64,000 nucleotides of DNA from J054 sp965221985 (lineage in GTDB: Bacteria > Pseudomonadota > Gammaproteobacteria > Steroidobacterales > GCA-2729495). Both the position numbers and the translations under genes were made by a program. This document shows, in pieces, positions 1 through 9,208 of the stretch (within the stretch, counting starts at the first letter, position 1; every line of letters begins with the position of its first letter). Below the pieces are notes generated by a model. That model was given only the letters and a program-made list of their open reading frames with translations, was not told the origin of the DNA and ran no database searches. The stretch lies in assembly GCA_965221985.1 (NCBI GenBank), contig OZ244928.1, positions 2,914,001 through 2,978,000 of the forward strand, written 5' to 3'.

Positions 1-54
1 CTTGTTGTCAGGGCGTAAACTATCTACAGAATCGCGGCATCGCATGGAGTTGTT

Positions 55-834
55 ATGGGATTTCTGGCTGGGAAAACTGCCCTTATTGCTGGCATTGCAA
101 GCAGTAGATCTATTGCCTGGGGAATAGCCCAGGCAATGGCGCGTGAGGGAGCCGAACTGGCCCTTAGCTACCAAGGCGAGAAACTGCGAGATCGGGTGGA
201 GGAAATGGCCAGTGAGGTAGGCGCCAAATCCTGCCAGTCTATGGACGTTGCCCAGGACGACGATATTACCAAGGTTTTCGAGAATATCGGCAAGCACTGG
301 CAGCACTTGGACATCCTGGTGCACTCAGTGGGTTTTGCGCCGCGCGAGCAACTCAAGGGCGGTTACCTGGATACGGTGACACGCGAAGGATCGCAAATTG
401 CGCATGACATCAGCAGCTTTAGCTTTCCGGCCTTGGCCAAGGCTGCACGCCCCATACTTAGGCCCGGCAGTTCTCTACTCACCCTCAGCTATCTCGGGGC
501 GGTGCGGGCGATCCCCAACTACAACATCATGGGACCGGCGAAAGCGAGCTTGGAGGCGAACGTGCGCTTCATGGCAGCGGACCTAGGCCGAGACGGTGTG
601 CGTGTCAACGGGATATCGGCGGGTCCGATCAAAACCCTGGCAGCTTCTGGGGTTGGTGATTTTCGCAGCATGCTAGGCCATGTGGCCAACGCCGCGGCCC
701 TCAAAAAAAACGTCACCATTGAAGAGGTGGGCAACGCCGCCGCATTCTTGTGCTCAGACCTAGCCAGCGGAATTACGGGCGAAATCCTTTATGTCGATGC
801 GGGATTCAACATGATGGGCATGGGTCTACAGTAG
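55..834 (+). CDS. fabI: Enoyl-[acyl-carrier-protein] reductase (NADH), FabI
   Basis: FabI catalyses the last reduction of each cycle of type II fatty acid elongation in the cytoplasm, converting trans-2-enoyl-ACP to acyl-ACP with NADH. The 259-aa protein has the normal length and is a short-chain dehydrogenase fold. The N-terminal nucleotide-binding segment contains GIASSRSIAWG (residues 13-23). The catalytic residues fall at Tyr146, Tyr156 and Lys163 (SYLGAVRAIPNYN followed by AKASLEA), the same numbering as in E. coli FabI. A GGAG ribosome-binding site precedes the ATG. It converges on the symporter gene with 23 bp between them. In Pseudomonas fabI lies next to ppiD; here the symporter is inserted between them. 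Confidence 0.97.
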   Translation: MGFLAGKTALIAGIASSRSIAWGIAQAMAREGAELALSYQGEKLRDRVEEMASEVGAKSCQSMDVAQDDDITKVFENIGKHWQHLDILVHSVGFAPREQLKGGYLDTVTREGSQIAHDISSFSFPALAKAARPILRPGSSLLTLSYLGAVRAIPNYNIMGPAKASLEANVRFMAADLGRDGVRVNGISAGPIKTLAASGVGDFRSMLGHVANAAALKKNVTIEEVGNAAAFLCSDLASGITGEILYVDAGFNMMGMGLQ

Positions 835-857
835 ACACAGATCCTGAGAACCGTTGG

Positions 858-2129
858 CTAGGAGGGCTGAAGGGACAGCTTTTCACCATCCAAGCGAGCC
901 AGTATCACGGCGCAAGAAGCATCGCCAAATACATTGACGCTGGTCCTCGCCATATCCAGTATTCGATCGAAGACGAATAGGACGCCGATGCCTTCAACCG
1001 GCAACCCCACGGCAGCAAGAATGATTGCGATTGCCACCAGGGACGCCGACGGAATACCCGCAACCCCAATGGAAGTCACCAAAGCAATTGCCACAATTGA
1101 GAACTGCACGCCAATGCCAAGGTCTACGCCGTAGGCTTGTGCGAGGAACATCGCCGCCATGCACTCGTACAGGGCCGTGCCGTTCATGTTTACCGTGGCG
1201 CCCAAGGGCAGCACAAAACTGCTGAGCCGATTCGAGACGCCCACATCGTTTTCCACGCACTCCATGGTGACTGGTAATGTCGCGGATGATGAGGCGGTCG
1301 AGAATGCCGTAAGCAGCGCCGGCGCCATAGCCCGAAACATCGATAAGGGACTGACTTTCCCCACAAAGCGCAGCAGCAGGGAAAGAGTTACGACGACATG
1401 CAAGAACAGAGCGCCAATTACAACCAAGGAAAAGCTGAGTAAGGGACCAGCGGCGCCAAATCCTGTTTTCGCGACAACCTTTGCCACCAAACCAAAAACA
1501 CCGATGGGCGCAAATAACATCACCCACTCGGTCATGCGCATCATGACTTGAAACACACCCGACCAAAACCGGAACAATGGCTCCGCCATGCTGTGATCCA
1601 GCCGGGTCATGAAATACCCAAACAGCAAGCAGAAAAAGATCATTCCCAGCATCTCGCCATTGGCCGCCGCATTCACGACGTTGGGCGGCACCATCCGCAG
1701 AAATATATCAACGACGTCCCCCGCCCCTCGATCGCCAACTCGCTCGGCGATATCGCTGGTCTGGGTATCCAGAGCAAGAATCTCCCGGGCAGGCTCGCCG
1801 TCTACATAGCCGGGGTGTACGAGGTTAACCAAGAACAGGCCAACCAGTATGGCTAGCAAGGTTGTCAAGGCATAGAAAAATAGAGTCTTGCCGCCTAGGC
1901 GGCCTAAGTTGCCCGAGGACCCGATGCCGGCGACACCGACAATAATGGAAGAGGTGATCAAGGGCACGATCAACATCTTCAGCGCGTTAATAAATAGCGT
2001 GCCGATGAAATCGAAGGCGTCAACCAACAGCACCGAACCAATGGCGGCTGTGTCCCCGGCCAATTGCCCAACTAGGGTCGCGAGCACTATTGCGATGGCG
2101 ATTTGCCAATGGAGCTTGAGGCGTCTCAT
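858..2129 (-). CDS. Dicarboxylate/amino acid:cation symporter (DAACS family)
   Basis: This is an inner-membrane secondary transporter of the glutamate/aspartate/C4-dicarboxylate:Na+ or H+ family (GltP/DctA relatives). The 423-aa protein is hydrophobic with eight or more membrane segments. It carries the family signatures: the serine-rich loop ASSSATLPVTMECVE, the NMNGTALYE motif, and near the C-terminus RTSVNVFGDASCAVI, which in GltPh relatives binds substrate and cation. I chose the ATG at 2129 (MRRLKLHWQIA) because GGAAG precedes it and the protein then begins like its family; an upstream in-frame start would add 19 atypical residues. Substrate cannot be assigned. It sits alone between ppiD and fabI, convergent with fabI, and is probably transcribed separately. 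Confidence 0.9.
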   Translation of the reverse strand: MRRLKLHWQIAIAIVLATLVGQLAGDTAAIGSVLLVDAFDFIGTLFINALKMLIVPLITSSIIVGVAGIGSSGNLGRLGGKTLFFYALTTLLAILVGLFLVNLVHPGYVDGEPAREILALDTQTSDIAERVGDRGAGDVVDIFLRMVPPNVVNAAANGEMLGMIFFCLLFGYFMTRLDHSMAEPLFRFWSGVFQVMMRMTEWVMLFAPIGVFGLVAKVVAKTGFGAAGPLLSFSLVVIGALFLHVVVTLSLLLRFVGKVSPLSMFRAMAPALLTAFSTASSSATLPVTMECVENDVGVSNRLSSFVLPLGATVNMNGTALYECMAAMFLAQAYGVDLGIGVQFSIVAIALVTSIGVAGIPSASLVAIAIILAAVGLPVEGIGVLFVFDRILDMARTSVNVFGDASCAVILARLDGEKLSLQPS

Positions 2130-2424
2130 GTCACTTCCAGTGTAACGTGCACCGAGGCTTGGAACGAATACACGGCAGTCAAGCAACCGGACCGTAGCAT
2201 CTCAAAATTTCGCGCACCGCATTCCACGCACGAGACGGAAAGCCCTGAATCCGCGTGGGAATAAGACCGGCAAATGCTTCAACGAGTTCCGACGGTCTAT
2301 TCATCCGTGAGCGCAATGAGAGCATTGAAGCTGCCCGGCTGCCGTCATAGCTTTTAACACTTCGCATTGGCCGAAGATCCGCTCAGCCTGGAGACTAGAT
2401 AGCTCAAGATTCAATGATCGCCGT

Positions 2425-4329
2425 TCAAAAGTCAGTGTCTTCTGCAAAGGTATTTGGCGAAACAAACAGATCCGCGGAAGAGCGCAAATCAGTCAACAAA
2501 GCACCAAAGTCCTTATTGCCAGCTTGCTGCGCCAGCTGCATTTTAACTTGATCCCGTTGTTCCCTCGGGACTGATGCGGGTTTTCCAGAGATAACCTCGT
2601 CCAGACGGTAAATTGCATAGCCGCCGTCACTGGTCTGAAGCCCCCGAAAACCGGCCACAGCGGCCGGCGCGCGAAACACGGCGCCAAGTACGTCGGGCGG
2701 CAGTTCGTCGGAGTTCCGTGCCAGCGGACCTACGGTCTCGATGGGCTGATCCAGCTCTTTCGCGATGAGAGCAAAATCTTCACCGGACTCTAGCCGTGCA
2801 AACGCCGCCGCTCCCCTATCGACGGCCATCTGCGATGCCGCCTGAAGGCGCAGCTCACCCTCGATCACGGCTCGCACAGCCTCCAAGGGTCGGGCCTCGG
2901 GCAGTTTATGGTCAAGCACACGAAGCACGATAGCCCGATCATCGCCCACTTCGAGTAAGGGACTGTTTTCACCCTCCTCGAGTACAGCCGGGCTAAAAAC
3001 GGCGGCGATTAGATCCGCATCGAAACCAAACGGCTCACCACCCCGGCGAGTGAAGCCCGCGGCTTGTTTCAGCACCAATCCAGTATTTTCCGCCACCAGC
3101 GCCAAGCTGCCCGGATTCTCCAGCGCCAAGTCGTCCAGTCGCTCCGCTTGTTCATAAAAAGCATCTTCCGCCTCCTGCCGCTGCAACTGCTCCAGCAACT
3201 CGTCACGAACCTCTGTGAAGGATTTTTGGGTGCCGGGGCGCACTTCTTCAAGCTGAATCAAGTGATACCCAAACTGAGTACGAACGGGCTCCGATATTTC
3301 ACCAACTTTAAGGTCGAACAATGCAAGCTCGAACGGCTCGACGTAGGCACCCGGTGCAGCCCAACCCAACTCACCACCGTCTGCCGCAGAACCAGTATCA
3401 GCGGAATTTTCTCGCGCCAGCTCCGCGAAATCCGCGCCGTCGGACAGTCGACCCGCTAAGCGAGTGGCGGTCTTTTCAGCCTCAGTTTCGTCGGTCTCCT
3501 CGTCGATGGCGATCAAAATATGCCGGGCACGGCGTTCTTCTGGCGTCGAATACTGGTCTAAATTGCGCTCGTAATACTCGACCAGGGCTTCGTCATCGAC
3601 AACAACCGTGGCAGCTATATCACCAAGTAGCAGTTCCACATACTCCAGATCGACACTTTCCTCTGTTTGGTAGCGGCTAATATTCTGTTGGTAATAGACC
3701 TCAATAGCCGCGGCATCAATTTGAACTTCAGGCATGAAATCAACAGGTGAAAGTCTCAGTAGCGTGGCTTTGCGCTGTTCCTGTTGCAACTCAATAAAGC
3801 GGCGGTACTCAGTTGGCGTATAGAACGAACTGGCGATGAGTCCAGCCTGTAGTTGATTGATTTCTAGCCGGTTTCGCGTCCGCTCTTCGAAGATATCCGG
3901 CGTTTGACCGAGATTGGACAAACTCGCGATGTAGGCTTCCTGGGCGAATTCGCCACCTACCTGGAAGCCAGGCTGTGCCCGAATGAAATCTGACACTCGT
4001 TTGTCGCTGACTCGGTAGCCTTGCTTACTTACGTACTGACTCACGGCGCGTTCCTGAACCATACCCTCCAGCACATTGCGCTTAACTTGCTCTTGTTGCT
4101 CGGATGATAGTTCGCCCTGCGCTGCCTGTTGCTGACGCAGCAGCTGATCTTGGTAGACGCGACGAAATTCGAACATGGGAATCTCTTCCCCATTTACTTT
4201 GGCGGCAAAGTTACCGCTGACGACATCAGTACTCATGTTGCCGAAAGAAATAACCAAAGCCACGGCGATGATGAAAATCACCAGCGCGGCGATCCAGCCA
4301 CTCAGGCGATCGCGTATCGTCTGCAGCAT
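2425..4329 (-). CDS. ppiD: SurA/PpiD-type periplasmic folding chaperone, peptidylprolyl isomerase D
   Basis: PpiD is an inner-membrane-anchored periplasmic chaperone that helps proteins leaving the Sec translocon fold. The 634-aa protein starts with a short cytoplasmic tail and one membrane anchor (about residues 12-33, GWIAALVIFIIAVALVISFG). A SurA-N-like helical region follows (about 35-220), then a parvulin-type rotamase domain around residues 250-370 (RARHILIAIDEE ... FGYHLIQLEEVRPG) and a long C-terminal chaperone region. Length and domain order match E. coli PpiD. GGAG precedes the ATG. It is the last gene of the tig-clp-lon-hupB-tRNA string, and a strong terminator at about 4423-4458 after the tRNAs implies its own promoter in the short leader. 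Confidence 0.95.
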   Translation of the reverse strand: MLQTIRDRLSGWIAALVIFIIAVALVISFGNMSTDVVSGNFAAKVNGEEIPMFEFRRVYQDQLLRQQQAAQGELSSEQQEQVKRNVLEGMVQERAVSQYVSKQGYRVSDKRVSDFIRAQPGFQVGGEFAQEAYIASLSNLGQTPDIFEERTRNRLEINQLQAGLIASSFYTPTEYRRFIELQQEQRKATLLRLSPVDFMPEVQIDAAAIEVYYQQNISRYQTEESVDLEYVELLLGDIAATVVVDDEALVEYYERNLDQYSTPEERRARHILIAIDEETDETEAEKTATRLAGRLSDGADFAELARENSADTGSAADGGELGWAAPGAYVEPFELALFDLKVGEISEPVRTQFGYHLIQLEEVRPGTQKSFTEVRDELLEQLQRQEAEDAFYEQAERLDDLALENPGSLALVAENTGLVLKQAAGFTRRGGEPFGFDADLIAAVFSPAVLEEGENSPLLEVGDDRAIVLRVLDHKLPEARPLEAVRAVIEGELRLQAASQMAVDRGAAAFARLESGEDFALIAKELDQPIETVGPLARNSDELPPDVLGAVFRAPAAVAGFRGLQTSDGGYAIYRLDEVISGKPASVPREQRDQVKMQLAQQAGNKDFGALLTDLRSSADLFVSPNTFAEDTDF

Positions 4330-4422
4330 AACAACTCCAAGAAAACTAGATTAGCAGTGACAAGGCTTATTAACCCTCGCCAACGGCACTGTGCTAAGCG
4401 CGATATTGTATAACGGTCAAGT

Positions 4423-4458
4423 AAAAAAAATCGGCGCCGCTAGACAGCGACACCGATT
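4423..4458 (-). terminator. Rho-independent terminator of the tRNA-Val/tRNA-Asp unit
   Basis: Read on the minus strand, AATCGGTGTCGCT, the loop GTCT and AGCGGCGCCGATT form a 13-bp stem with two G-U wobbles, followed directly by a run of T (plus-strand A run at about 4423-4430). It begins 13 nt after the CCA end of tRNA-Asp, so it ends the tRNA transcript before ppiD. Confidence 0.88.
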
Positions 4459-4470
4459 AATGTTCATGAG

Positions 4471-4547
4471 TGGCGGAGTGGACGGGACTCGAACCCGCGA
4501 CCCCCGGCGTGACAGGCCGGTATTCTAACCAGCTGAACTACCACTCC
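4471..4547 (-). tRNA. tRNA-Asp (GUC)
   Basis: This 77-nt cloverleaf has a GGAGUGG/CCACUCC acceptor stem, discriminator G and an encoded CCA. The anticodon stem CCGGC/GCCGG encloses the loop CUGUCAC with anticodon GUC. The T arm contains GGUUCGAGUCC. It is 11 nt downstream of tRNA-Val and followed by a terminator, so the two are probably co-transcribed. The same Val-Asp pair after hupB is found in Pseudomonas. Confidence 0.97.
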
Positions 4548-4558
4548 GCAGAAAATCA

Positions 4559-4634
4559 TGGTGGGTGCTGAGGGGATCGAACCCCCGACCTTCGCCTTGT
4601 AAGGGCGACGCTCTCCCAGCTGAGCTAAGCACCC
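4559..4634 (-). tRNA. tRNA-Val (UAC)
   Basis: This 76-nt cloverleaf has a GGGUGCU/AGCACCC acceptor stem, discriminator A and an encoded CCA. The anticodon loop CUUACAA carries UAC, read as valine. The T arm contains GGUUCGAUCCC. It lies between hupB and tRNA-Asp on the same strand. Confidence 0.97.
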
Positions 4635-4755
4635 AGTGCGGGTACCAAATTCAGCGTGGAAAAGCGTCTACACACTACCCGCAAGAACCGCTTGGGACGA
4701 CCCGACTACCCACCTGACACTAGGACATTGCCCTGCCCCAGCGTCAAAAGGCGCG

Positions 4756-5028
4756 CTAGTTTACGGCATCCTTTAAGGCTTTGCCAGCCTTGAAACCGGG
4801 CACATTGCTTGCCTTAATCTGAATGGTTTCGCCCGTGCGCGGGTTACGGCCCTGACGCGCCGCGCGCCGTTTAACGGAGAAGGTACCAAAGCCAACGAGG
4901 GATACTTGCTTACCCTTCTTCAACGACTTCGTAACAGCACCGACTACCGCGTCTACAGCTCGGCCGGCATCAGCCTTCGACAAACCAGCCTTGTCAGCAA
5001 CAACTTCAATTAGATCACCCTTATTCAT
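4756..5028 (-). CDS. hupB: Histone-like DNA-binding protein HU
   Basis: HU is a small basic nucleoid protein that bends DNA as a dimer. The 90-aa sequence starts MNKGDLIEVVADKAGLSKADAG and has the HU signature GFGTFSVKRRAARQGRNPRTG (about residues 46-66), whose PxTG turn lies at the tip of the DNA-binding arm. The size and the position just downstream of lon match hupB of E. coli and Pseudomonas. AAAGG precedes the ATG. Its long leader carries a good sigma-70 promoter at 5201-5230. No clear hairpin terminator was seen between it and tRNA-Val. Confidence 0.97.
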   Translation of the reverse strand: MNKGDLIEVVADKAGLSKADAGRAVDAVVGAVTKSLKKGKQVSLVGFGTFSVKRRAARQGRNPRTGETIQIKASNVPGFKAGKALKDAVN

Positions 5029-5200
5029 CTATCTACCTTTGGTTAGATGTTAAAAACTCTTTTGCCACTAGCAAGCATTGCCAGCAGCTTCCCGCAGTGC
5101 ATTTGAAGTTTTTCATCAAGTGCCCGTGAACACTGTTTTCGGAAACCCGATTACCGGGAAAACAGATCAAGCCAGACGCGAAACAACAAATACTATAAAG

Positions 5201-5230
5201 CTTATACCAAGGGCCAAAAACGCCTGTCAA
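5201..5230 (-). promoter_or_regulatory. Predicted sigma-70 promoter of hupB
   Basis: On the minus strand TTGACA (5225-5230) is separated by 18 nt from TATAAG (5201-5206), with T and A tracts between and downstream. It lies in the 232-bp lon-hupB spacer and leaves a leader of about 165 nt before the hupB ATG. The boxes match consensus closely; no experimental start is known. Confidence 0.75.
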
Positions 5231-5260
5231 TATAGGCTCGCCAGCCAATCGGCAAATTCA

Positions 5261-7675
5261 TCAGTGCGGCCGCACTCCCTTGGACCGACTATCAGACTCC
5301 GCTTTTGGCTCATCTTTGCTGATTTGATCAGCGGATGATTTTGGAACCGGCATGTGCTGAAGCGACAACTCCAAGACTTCGTCTATCCACCTCACGGGAA
5401 CAATGTTCAGCTTGTCCTTGATGTTCTTCGGTATTTCGGCCAAATCCTTTTCGTTCTCGTAAGGAATAAGAGCCGTTGTAATTCCACCACGGTGGGCCGC
5501 GAGCAGCTTTTCTTTTAGTCCGCCAATCGGCAAAACTTCGCCCCGCAGCGTGATTTCTCCCGTCATGGCCACATCCGCACGCACCGGAATATCGGTAAGT
5601 GCGGAGACTAAAGCGGTGCACATTCCCACACCTGCGCTCGGTCCATCCTTTGGCGTTGCGCCCTCCGGCACGTGCACATGCAGGTCCAATTGCTGATGAA
5701 ATTCCTCATCGACCCCTAGCACCCGGGCGCGACTTCGAACCACGGTAAGAGCCGCCTGAATAGACTCTTGCATCACCTCGCCCAATTGGCCGGTATGAAT
5801 CAATTTGCCTTTACCGGGCACCACGGCAGCTTCGATGGTCAATAGTTCGCCGCCGACCTCAGTCCAAGCCAAGCCAATGACCTGGCCGACGCGATCATTC
5901 TCCTCTGCCAATCCGTAGCGATGACGACGCACGCCCAAATACTTTTCTAGCCCGCGAGGTATGACATGGGTCTGGTGATCGCGTGGTTTTAGCAACAAAC
6001 TCTTCACAACTTTGCGACAAACTTTCGCAATTTCGCGCTCAAGATTCCTCACGCCAGACTCCCGCGTGTAGTAGCGAATAATGTCGCGAACACTTGAATC
6101 TGCAATGAGAATCTCCTTTTCCGCCAGTCCGTTCGCCTTAACCTGCTTGGGGATAAGATATCGCTTGGCGATTTTCAGCTTCTCATCTTCTGTGTAGCCT
6201 GGAATTCGAATTACTTCCATTCGATCGAGCAATGGCGGTGGAATGTTCAGCGTGTTAGCCGTGCACACGAACATGACATCCGATAGATCGAAATCCACTT
6301 CGAGATAATGATCGTTAAATGCGGCGTTTTGCTCCGGATCTAAAACCTCCAGTAGAGCGGAGGACGGATCACCGCGAAAATCCATGGACATCTTGTCCAC
6401 TTCATCCAACAAGAACAATGGGTTGCGCGTACCTGCCTTGGAAAGGTTTTGTACAATCTTCCCGGGCATTGAGCCGATATAAGTGCGACGATGACCGCGA
6501 ATCTCCGCTTCATCGCGTACGCCACCCAGGGACATGCGGACAAACTTACGGTTCGTAGCACGCGCAATACTTTGGCCAAGCGATGTTTTTCCAACACCGG
6601 GAGGGCCAACCAAGCAAAGAATGGGGCCCTTCAATTTGCGCACTCTCTGTTGCACGGCGAGGTATTCAAGAATACGTTCTTTCACTTTATCCAGACCGTA
6701 GTGATCGGCCTCGAGAACTTTCTCGGCGCGCTCCAAATCATTATTGATGCGTGAACGTTTTTTCCACGGTGCCTTCAGTAGCCAGTCGATATAGTTGCGC
6801 ACGACGGTCGCCTCGGCCGACATGGGTGACATCATTTTCAACTTGCCTAATTCGGAAGTCGCTTTCTCGCGAGCTTCGGCTGGCATACCTGCATCCGCGA
6901 TCTTTTGTTCTAGATCAGCCAGTTCACCAGGGGCATCATCCATTTCGCCCAGTTCTTTTTGAATGGCTTTCATCTGCTCATTCAAGTAATACTCGCGCTG
7001 ACTCTTCTCCATCTGCTGCTTAACGCGGCCGCGTATGCGTTTTTCGATCTGCAGCATATCGATTTCGCCATCGATGAGGCCCATCACGTGCTCCAGGCGC
7101 GGACGAACCTCCAGAATTTCCAGAACCTTCTGCTTTTCCTCCAATTTCAAGGACATGTGAGCAGCAACCGTATCCGCTAGCCGTCCGGGCTGATCGATAC
7201 CGGTCAAAGAGGTTAGAATTTCCGGCGGTACTTTTTTATTTAGCTTGATGTAATTCTCAAACTGCGAAATCACCGATCGCTTCAGGACATCGACCTCTCG
7301 ATTGTCCAGGTCATCTGCTTCTTCAACGAGTTCGATATCAGCAGCAAAATACTCGCCTGCATGAGTTTCCAGCAGCCGGGCTCGCGAGCCGCCCTCCACG
7401 AGGACTTTGACTGTTCCGTCGGGCAACTTGAGTAGCTGCAGTATCGTCGCCAATGCACCGATACGATAGATATCATCCAGGCTGGGTTCATCTACGTCAG
7501 CCTGCTTCTGGGCAACGAGAAGAATTTCCTTGCCCGAGCCCATGGCCTCGTCGAGGGCTAAAATTGATTTCTCTCGGCCCACGAAAAGCGGAATAACCAT
7601 ATGTGGGTAAACAACCACATCCCGCAGCGGCAAAATCGGTACGGCTCGACGGGCGTCGCTACTCGAATCACTCAT
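5261..7675 (-). CDS. lon: ATP-dependent protease Lon
   Basis: Lon is a cytoplasmic hexameric AAA+ serine protease that degrades misfolded and short-lived regulatory proteins. The 804-aa protein has the LonA layout: an N-terminal substrate-binding domain (about residues 10-205, starting PILPLRDVVVYPHMV), a coiled-coil linker, an AAA+ module with Walker A GPPGVGKTS and Walker B LFLLDEVDKM, and a C-terminal protease domain. The catalytic Ser is in KDGPSAGVGM, and the catalytic Lys lies in the following GLKEKLLAAHRGG segment. It lies between clpX and hupB as in E. coli and Pseudomonas. The clpX-lon spacer holds a heat-shock-like promoter (7776-7803). Confidence 0.98.
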   Translation of the reverse strand: MSDSSSDARRAVPILPLRDVVVYPHMVIPLFVGREKSILALDEAMGSGKEILLVAQKQADVDEPSLDDIYRIGALATILQLLKLPDGTVKVLVEGGSRARLLETHAGEYFAADIELVEEADDLDNREVDVLKRSVISQFENYIKLNKKVPPEILTSLTGIDQPGRLADTVAAHMSLKLEEKQKVLEILEVRPRLEHVMGLIDGEIDMLQIEKRIRGRVKQQMEKSQREYYLNEQMKAIQKELGEMDDAPGELADLEQKIADAGMPAEAREKATSELGKLKMMSPMSAEATVVRNYIDWLLKAPWKKRSRINNDLERAEKVLEADHYGLDKVKERILEYLAVQQRVRKLKGPILCLVGPPGVGKTSLGQSIARATNRKFVRMSLGGVRDEAEIRGHRRTYIGSMPGKIVQNLSKAGTRNPLFLLDEVDKMSMDFRGDPSSALLEVLDPEQNAAFNDHYLEVDFDLSDVMFVCTANTLNIPPPLLDRMEVIRIPGYTEDEKLKIAKRYLIPKQVKANGLAEKEILIADSSVRDIIRYYTRESGVRNLEREIAKVCRKVVKSLLLKPRDHQTHVIPRGLEKYLGVRRHRYGLAEENDRVGQVIGLAWTEVGGELLTIEAAVVPGKGKLIHTGQLGEVMQESIQAALTVVRSRARVLGVDEEFHQQLDLHVHVPEGATPKDGPSAGVGMCTALVSALTDIPVRADVAMTGEITLRGEVLPIGGLKEKLLAAHRGGITTALIPYENEKDLAEIPKNIKDKLNIVPVRWIDEVLELSLQHMPVPKSSADQISKDEPKAESDSRSKGVRPH

Positions 7676-7775
7676 GGGCTTTTAACCTCTATCGCAGGTA
7701 TTCAAAAAAACAGTAGATACCGGAAATTCTATCGGCAGTGTGCGGATTAAGGACAATCGGTGACCACCCTGTAGA

Positions 7776-7803
7776 AGTTGGGGTGATCCCTGCACATATC
7801 AAG
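7776..7803 (-). promoter_or_regulatory. Candidate sigma-32 heat-shock promoter of lon
   Basis: Read on the minus strand, CTTGATA (7797-7803) and CCCCAACT (7776-7783) are separated by 13 nt. The sigma-32 consensus is CTTGAAA, 11-16 nt, CCCCATNT. The -35 element overlaps the clpX stop codon, and the leader to the lon ATG would be about 90-95 nt. lon is a classic sigma-32 gene in E. coli, so the location makes sense. The match was made by eye. Confidence 0.7.
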
Positions 7804-9118
7804 GGCTATCCGAGCCCGTCGGCAAGCGCTCTTCGTCAACCGTCAGCAACGGTGCGGTATCTTCCGACTCATAGATAACGTAGGGGCGAGTTTCGCCAGA
7901 TACCACCGCCGCGTCCACTACCACCTTAGTGGCCGTGGGCGAAGCAGGCAGATCGTACATGGTGTCCAGCAAAACGTTCTCAAGAATTGTGCGCAGACCG
8001 CGGGCACCCGTCTTACGCTCCATCGCCCGTTTGGCCACAGCGCGTAGGGCATCTTCGCGAAACTCCAGCTCGACGCCTTCCATGTCGAAAAGCTTGCGAT
8101 ATTGCTTGGTGAGGGCATTACGCGGCTCAATCAATATTTGTACCAGCGCATCTTCATCGAGTTCATCCAGCGTGGCGACCACGGGCAAGCGGCCGACAAA
8201 CTCGGGAATCAAGCCATACTTGATAAGATCAGAAGGCTCAACATCAGCCAATAAATCGCCGATGTTCACCACATCATCGATACTCTTTACATCAGCGACA
8301 AAACCGATACCGCTATGCTCCGAGCGGCTACGGATAATCCGGTCTAGGCCCGCGAATGCTCCACCGCATACAAATAAGATATTTGAGGTATCCACCTGCA
8401 AGAATTCTTGCTGAGGATGCTTGCGGCCTCCCTGGGGCGGAACTGAGGCAATAGTGCCCTCAATCAGTTTCAACAAAGCTTGTTGGACACCTTCGCCGGA
8501 GACGTCCCGCGTGATGGAAGGATTGTCAGACTTACGAGAAATCTTATCGATTTCATCGATATAGACAATTCCCGTTTGCGCTTTTTCAACATCGTAGTCG
8601 CATTTTTGCAGCAACTTTTGAATGATGTTCTCAACGTCTTCCCCAACGTAACCCGCCTCGGTAAGCGTAGTAGCGTCGGCGATGGTAAAAGGTACGTTGA
8701 GCAATCGCGCCAAGGTTTCTGCGAGCAGCGTCTTGCCGCAACCCGTCGGTCCAATTAGTAAGATGTTGCTCTTCGCGAGTTCGATGTCGTCCTTGCCACC
8801 GTCCCCGCCACGATCTTCTAAACGCTTGTAGTGGTTATAGACCGCGACGGATAGTACTTTCTTGGCCCGCTGTTGCCCGATGACATACTCGTCAAGGACC
8901 TCTTTAATTTCATGCGGCTTGGGTAGCTTGGTGCCGCCAGTCTCACCGCGATCTTCAAGTTCTTCGCGGATGATGTCATTGCACAGCTCGACACACTCAT
9001 CGCATATGAAAACCGAGGGACCAGCAATCAATTTACGAACTTCGTGCTGACTCTTGCCGCAGAAAGAGCAATACAGCAGTTTGCCGTCTTCACCTCTACC
9101 TCGACTATCGTCAGCCAT
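7799..9118 (-). CDS. clpX: ATP-dependent Clp protease ATPase subunit ClpX
   Basis: ClpX is the hexameric AAA+ unfoldase that feeds substrates to ClpP. The 439-aa protein has the N-terminal zinc-binding domain (CSFCGK ... CDECVELC, about residues 17-43), Walker A GPTGCGKT, the pore-loop GYVGEDVE, a Walker B region with VYIDEIDKI, and the IGF loop that docks ClpP (HSGIGFVAD). Length is slightly above E. coli ClpX (424) through a longer C-terminal tail. It follows clpP after a terminator-like hairpin and has its own promoter candidate, so it can be made independently of clpP. Confidence 0.98.
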   Translation of the reverse strand: MADDSRGRGEDGKLLYCSFCGKSQHEVRKLIAGPSVFICDECVELCNDIIREELEDRGETGGTKLPKPHEIKEVLDEYVIGQQRAKKVLSVAVYNHYKRLEDRGGDGGKDDIELAKSNILLIGPTGCGKTLLAETLARLLNVPFTIADATTLTEAGYVGEDVENIIQKLLQKCDYDVEKAQTGIVYIDEIDKISRKSDNPSITRDVSGEGVQQALLKLIEGTIASVPPQGGRKHPQQEFLQVDTSNILFVCGGAFAGLDRIIRSRSEHSGIGFVADVKSIDDVVNIGDLLADVEPSDLIKYGLIPEFVGRLPVVATLDELDEDALVQILIEPRNALTKQYRKLFDMEGVELEFREDALRAVAKRAMERKTGARGLRTILENVLLDTMYDLPASPTATKVVVDAAVVSGETRPYVIYESEDTAPLLTVDEERLPTGSDSP

Positions 9119-9178
9119 GTTTTCCCTTTGCCTGCCGCAGCGTATCTAAGCCCGGCCGTAGCGAGTCCAATAAGCCGG

Positions 9179-9208
9179 TATATAGCATGGCAGCGCCCGC
9201 AGGTGCAA
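9179..9208 (-). promoter_or_regulatory. Predicted sigma-70 promoter of clpX
   Basis: On the minus strand TTGCAC (9203-9208) and TATATA (9179-9184) are 18 nt apart in the clpP-clpX spacer. The -35 hexamer overlaps the T tract of the preceding clpP terminator, so termination of the clpP transcript and initiation of the clpX transcript are packed together. Confidence 0.6.

Noticed and set aside
2179..2367. 62-codon open frame on the minus strand between ppiD and the symporter
   Set aside because: No ribosome-binding site, no recognisable protein features and an Arg/Ser-rich composition typical of chance frames.
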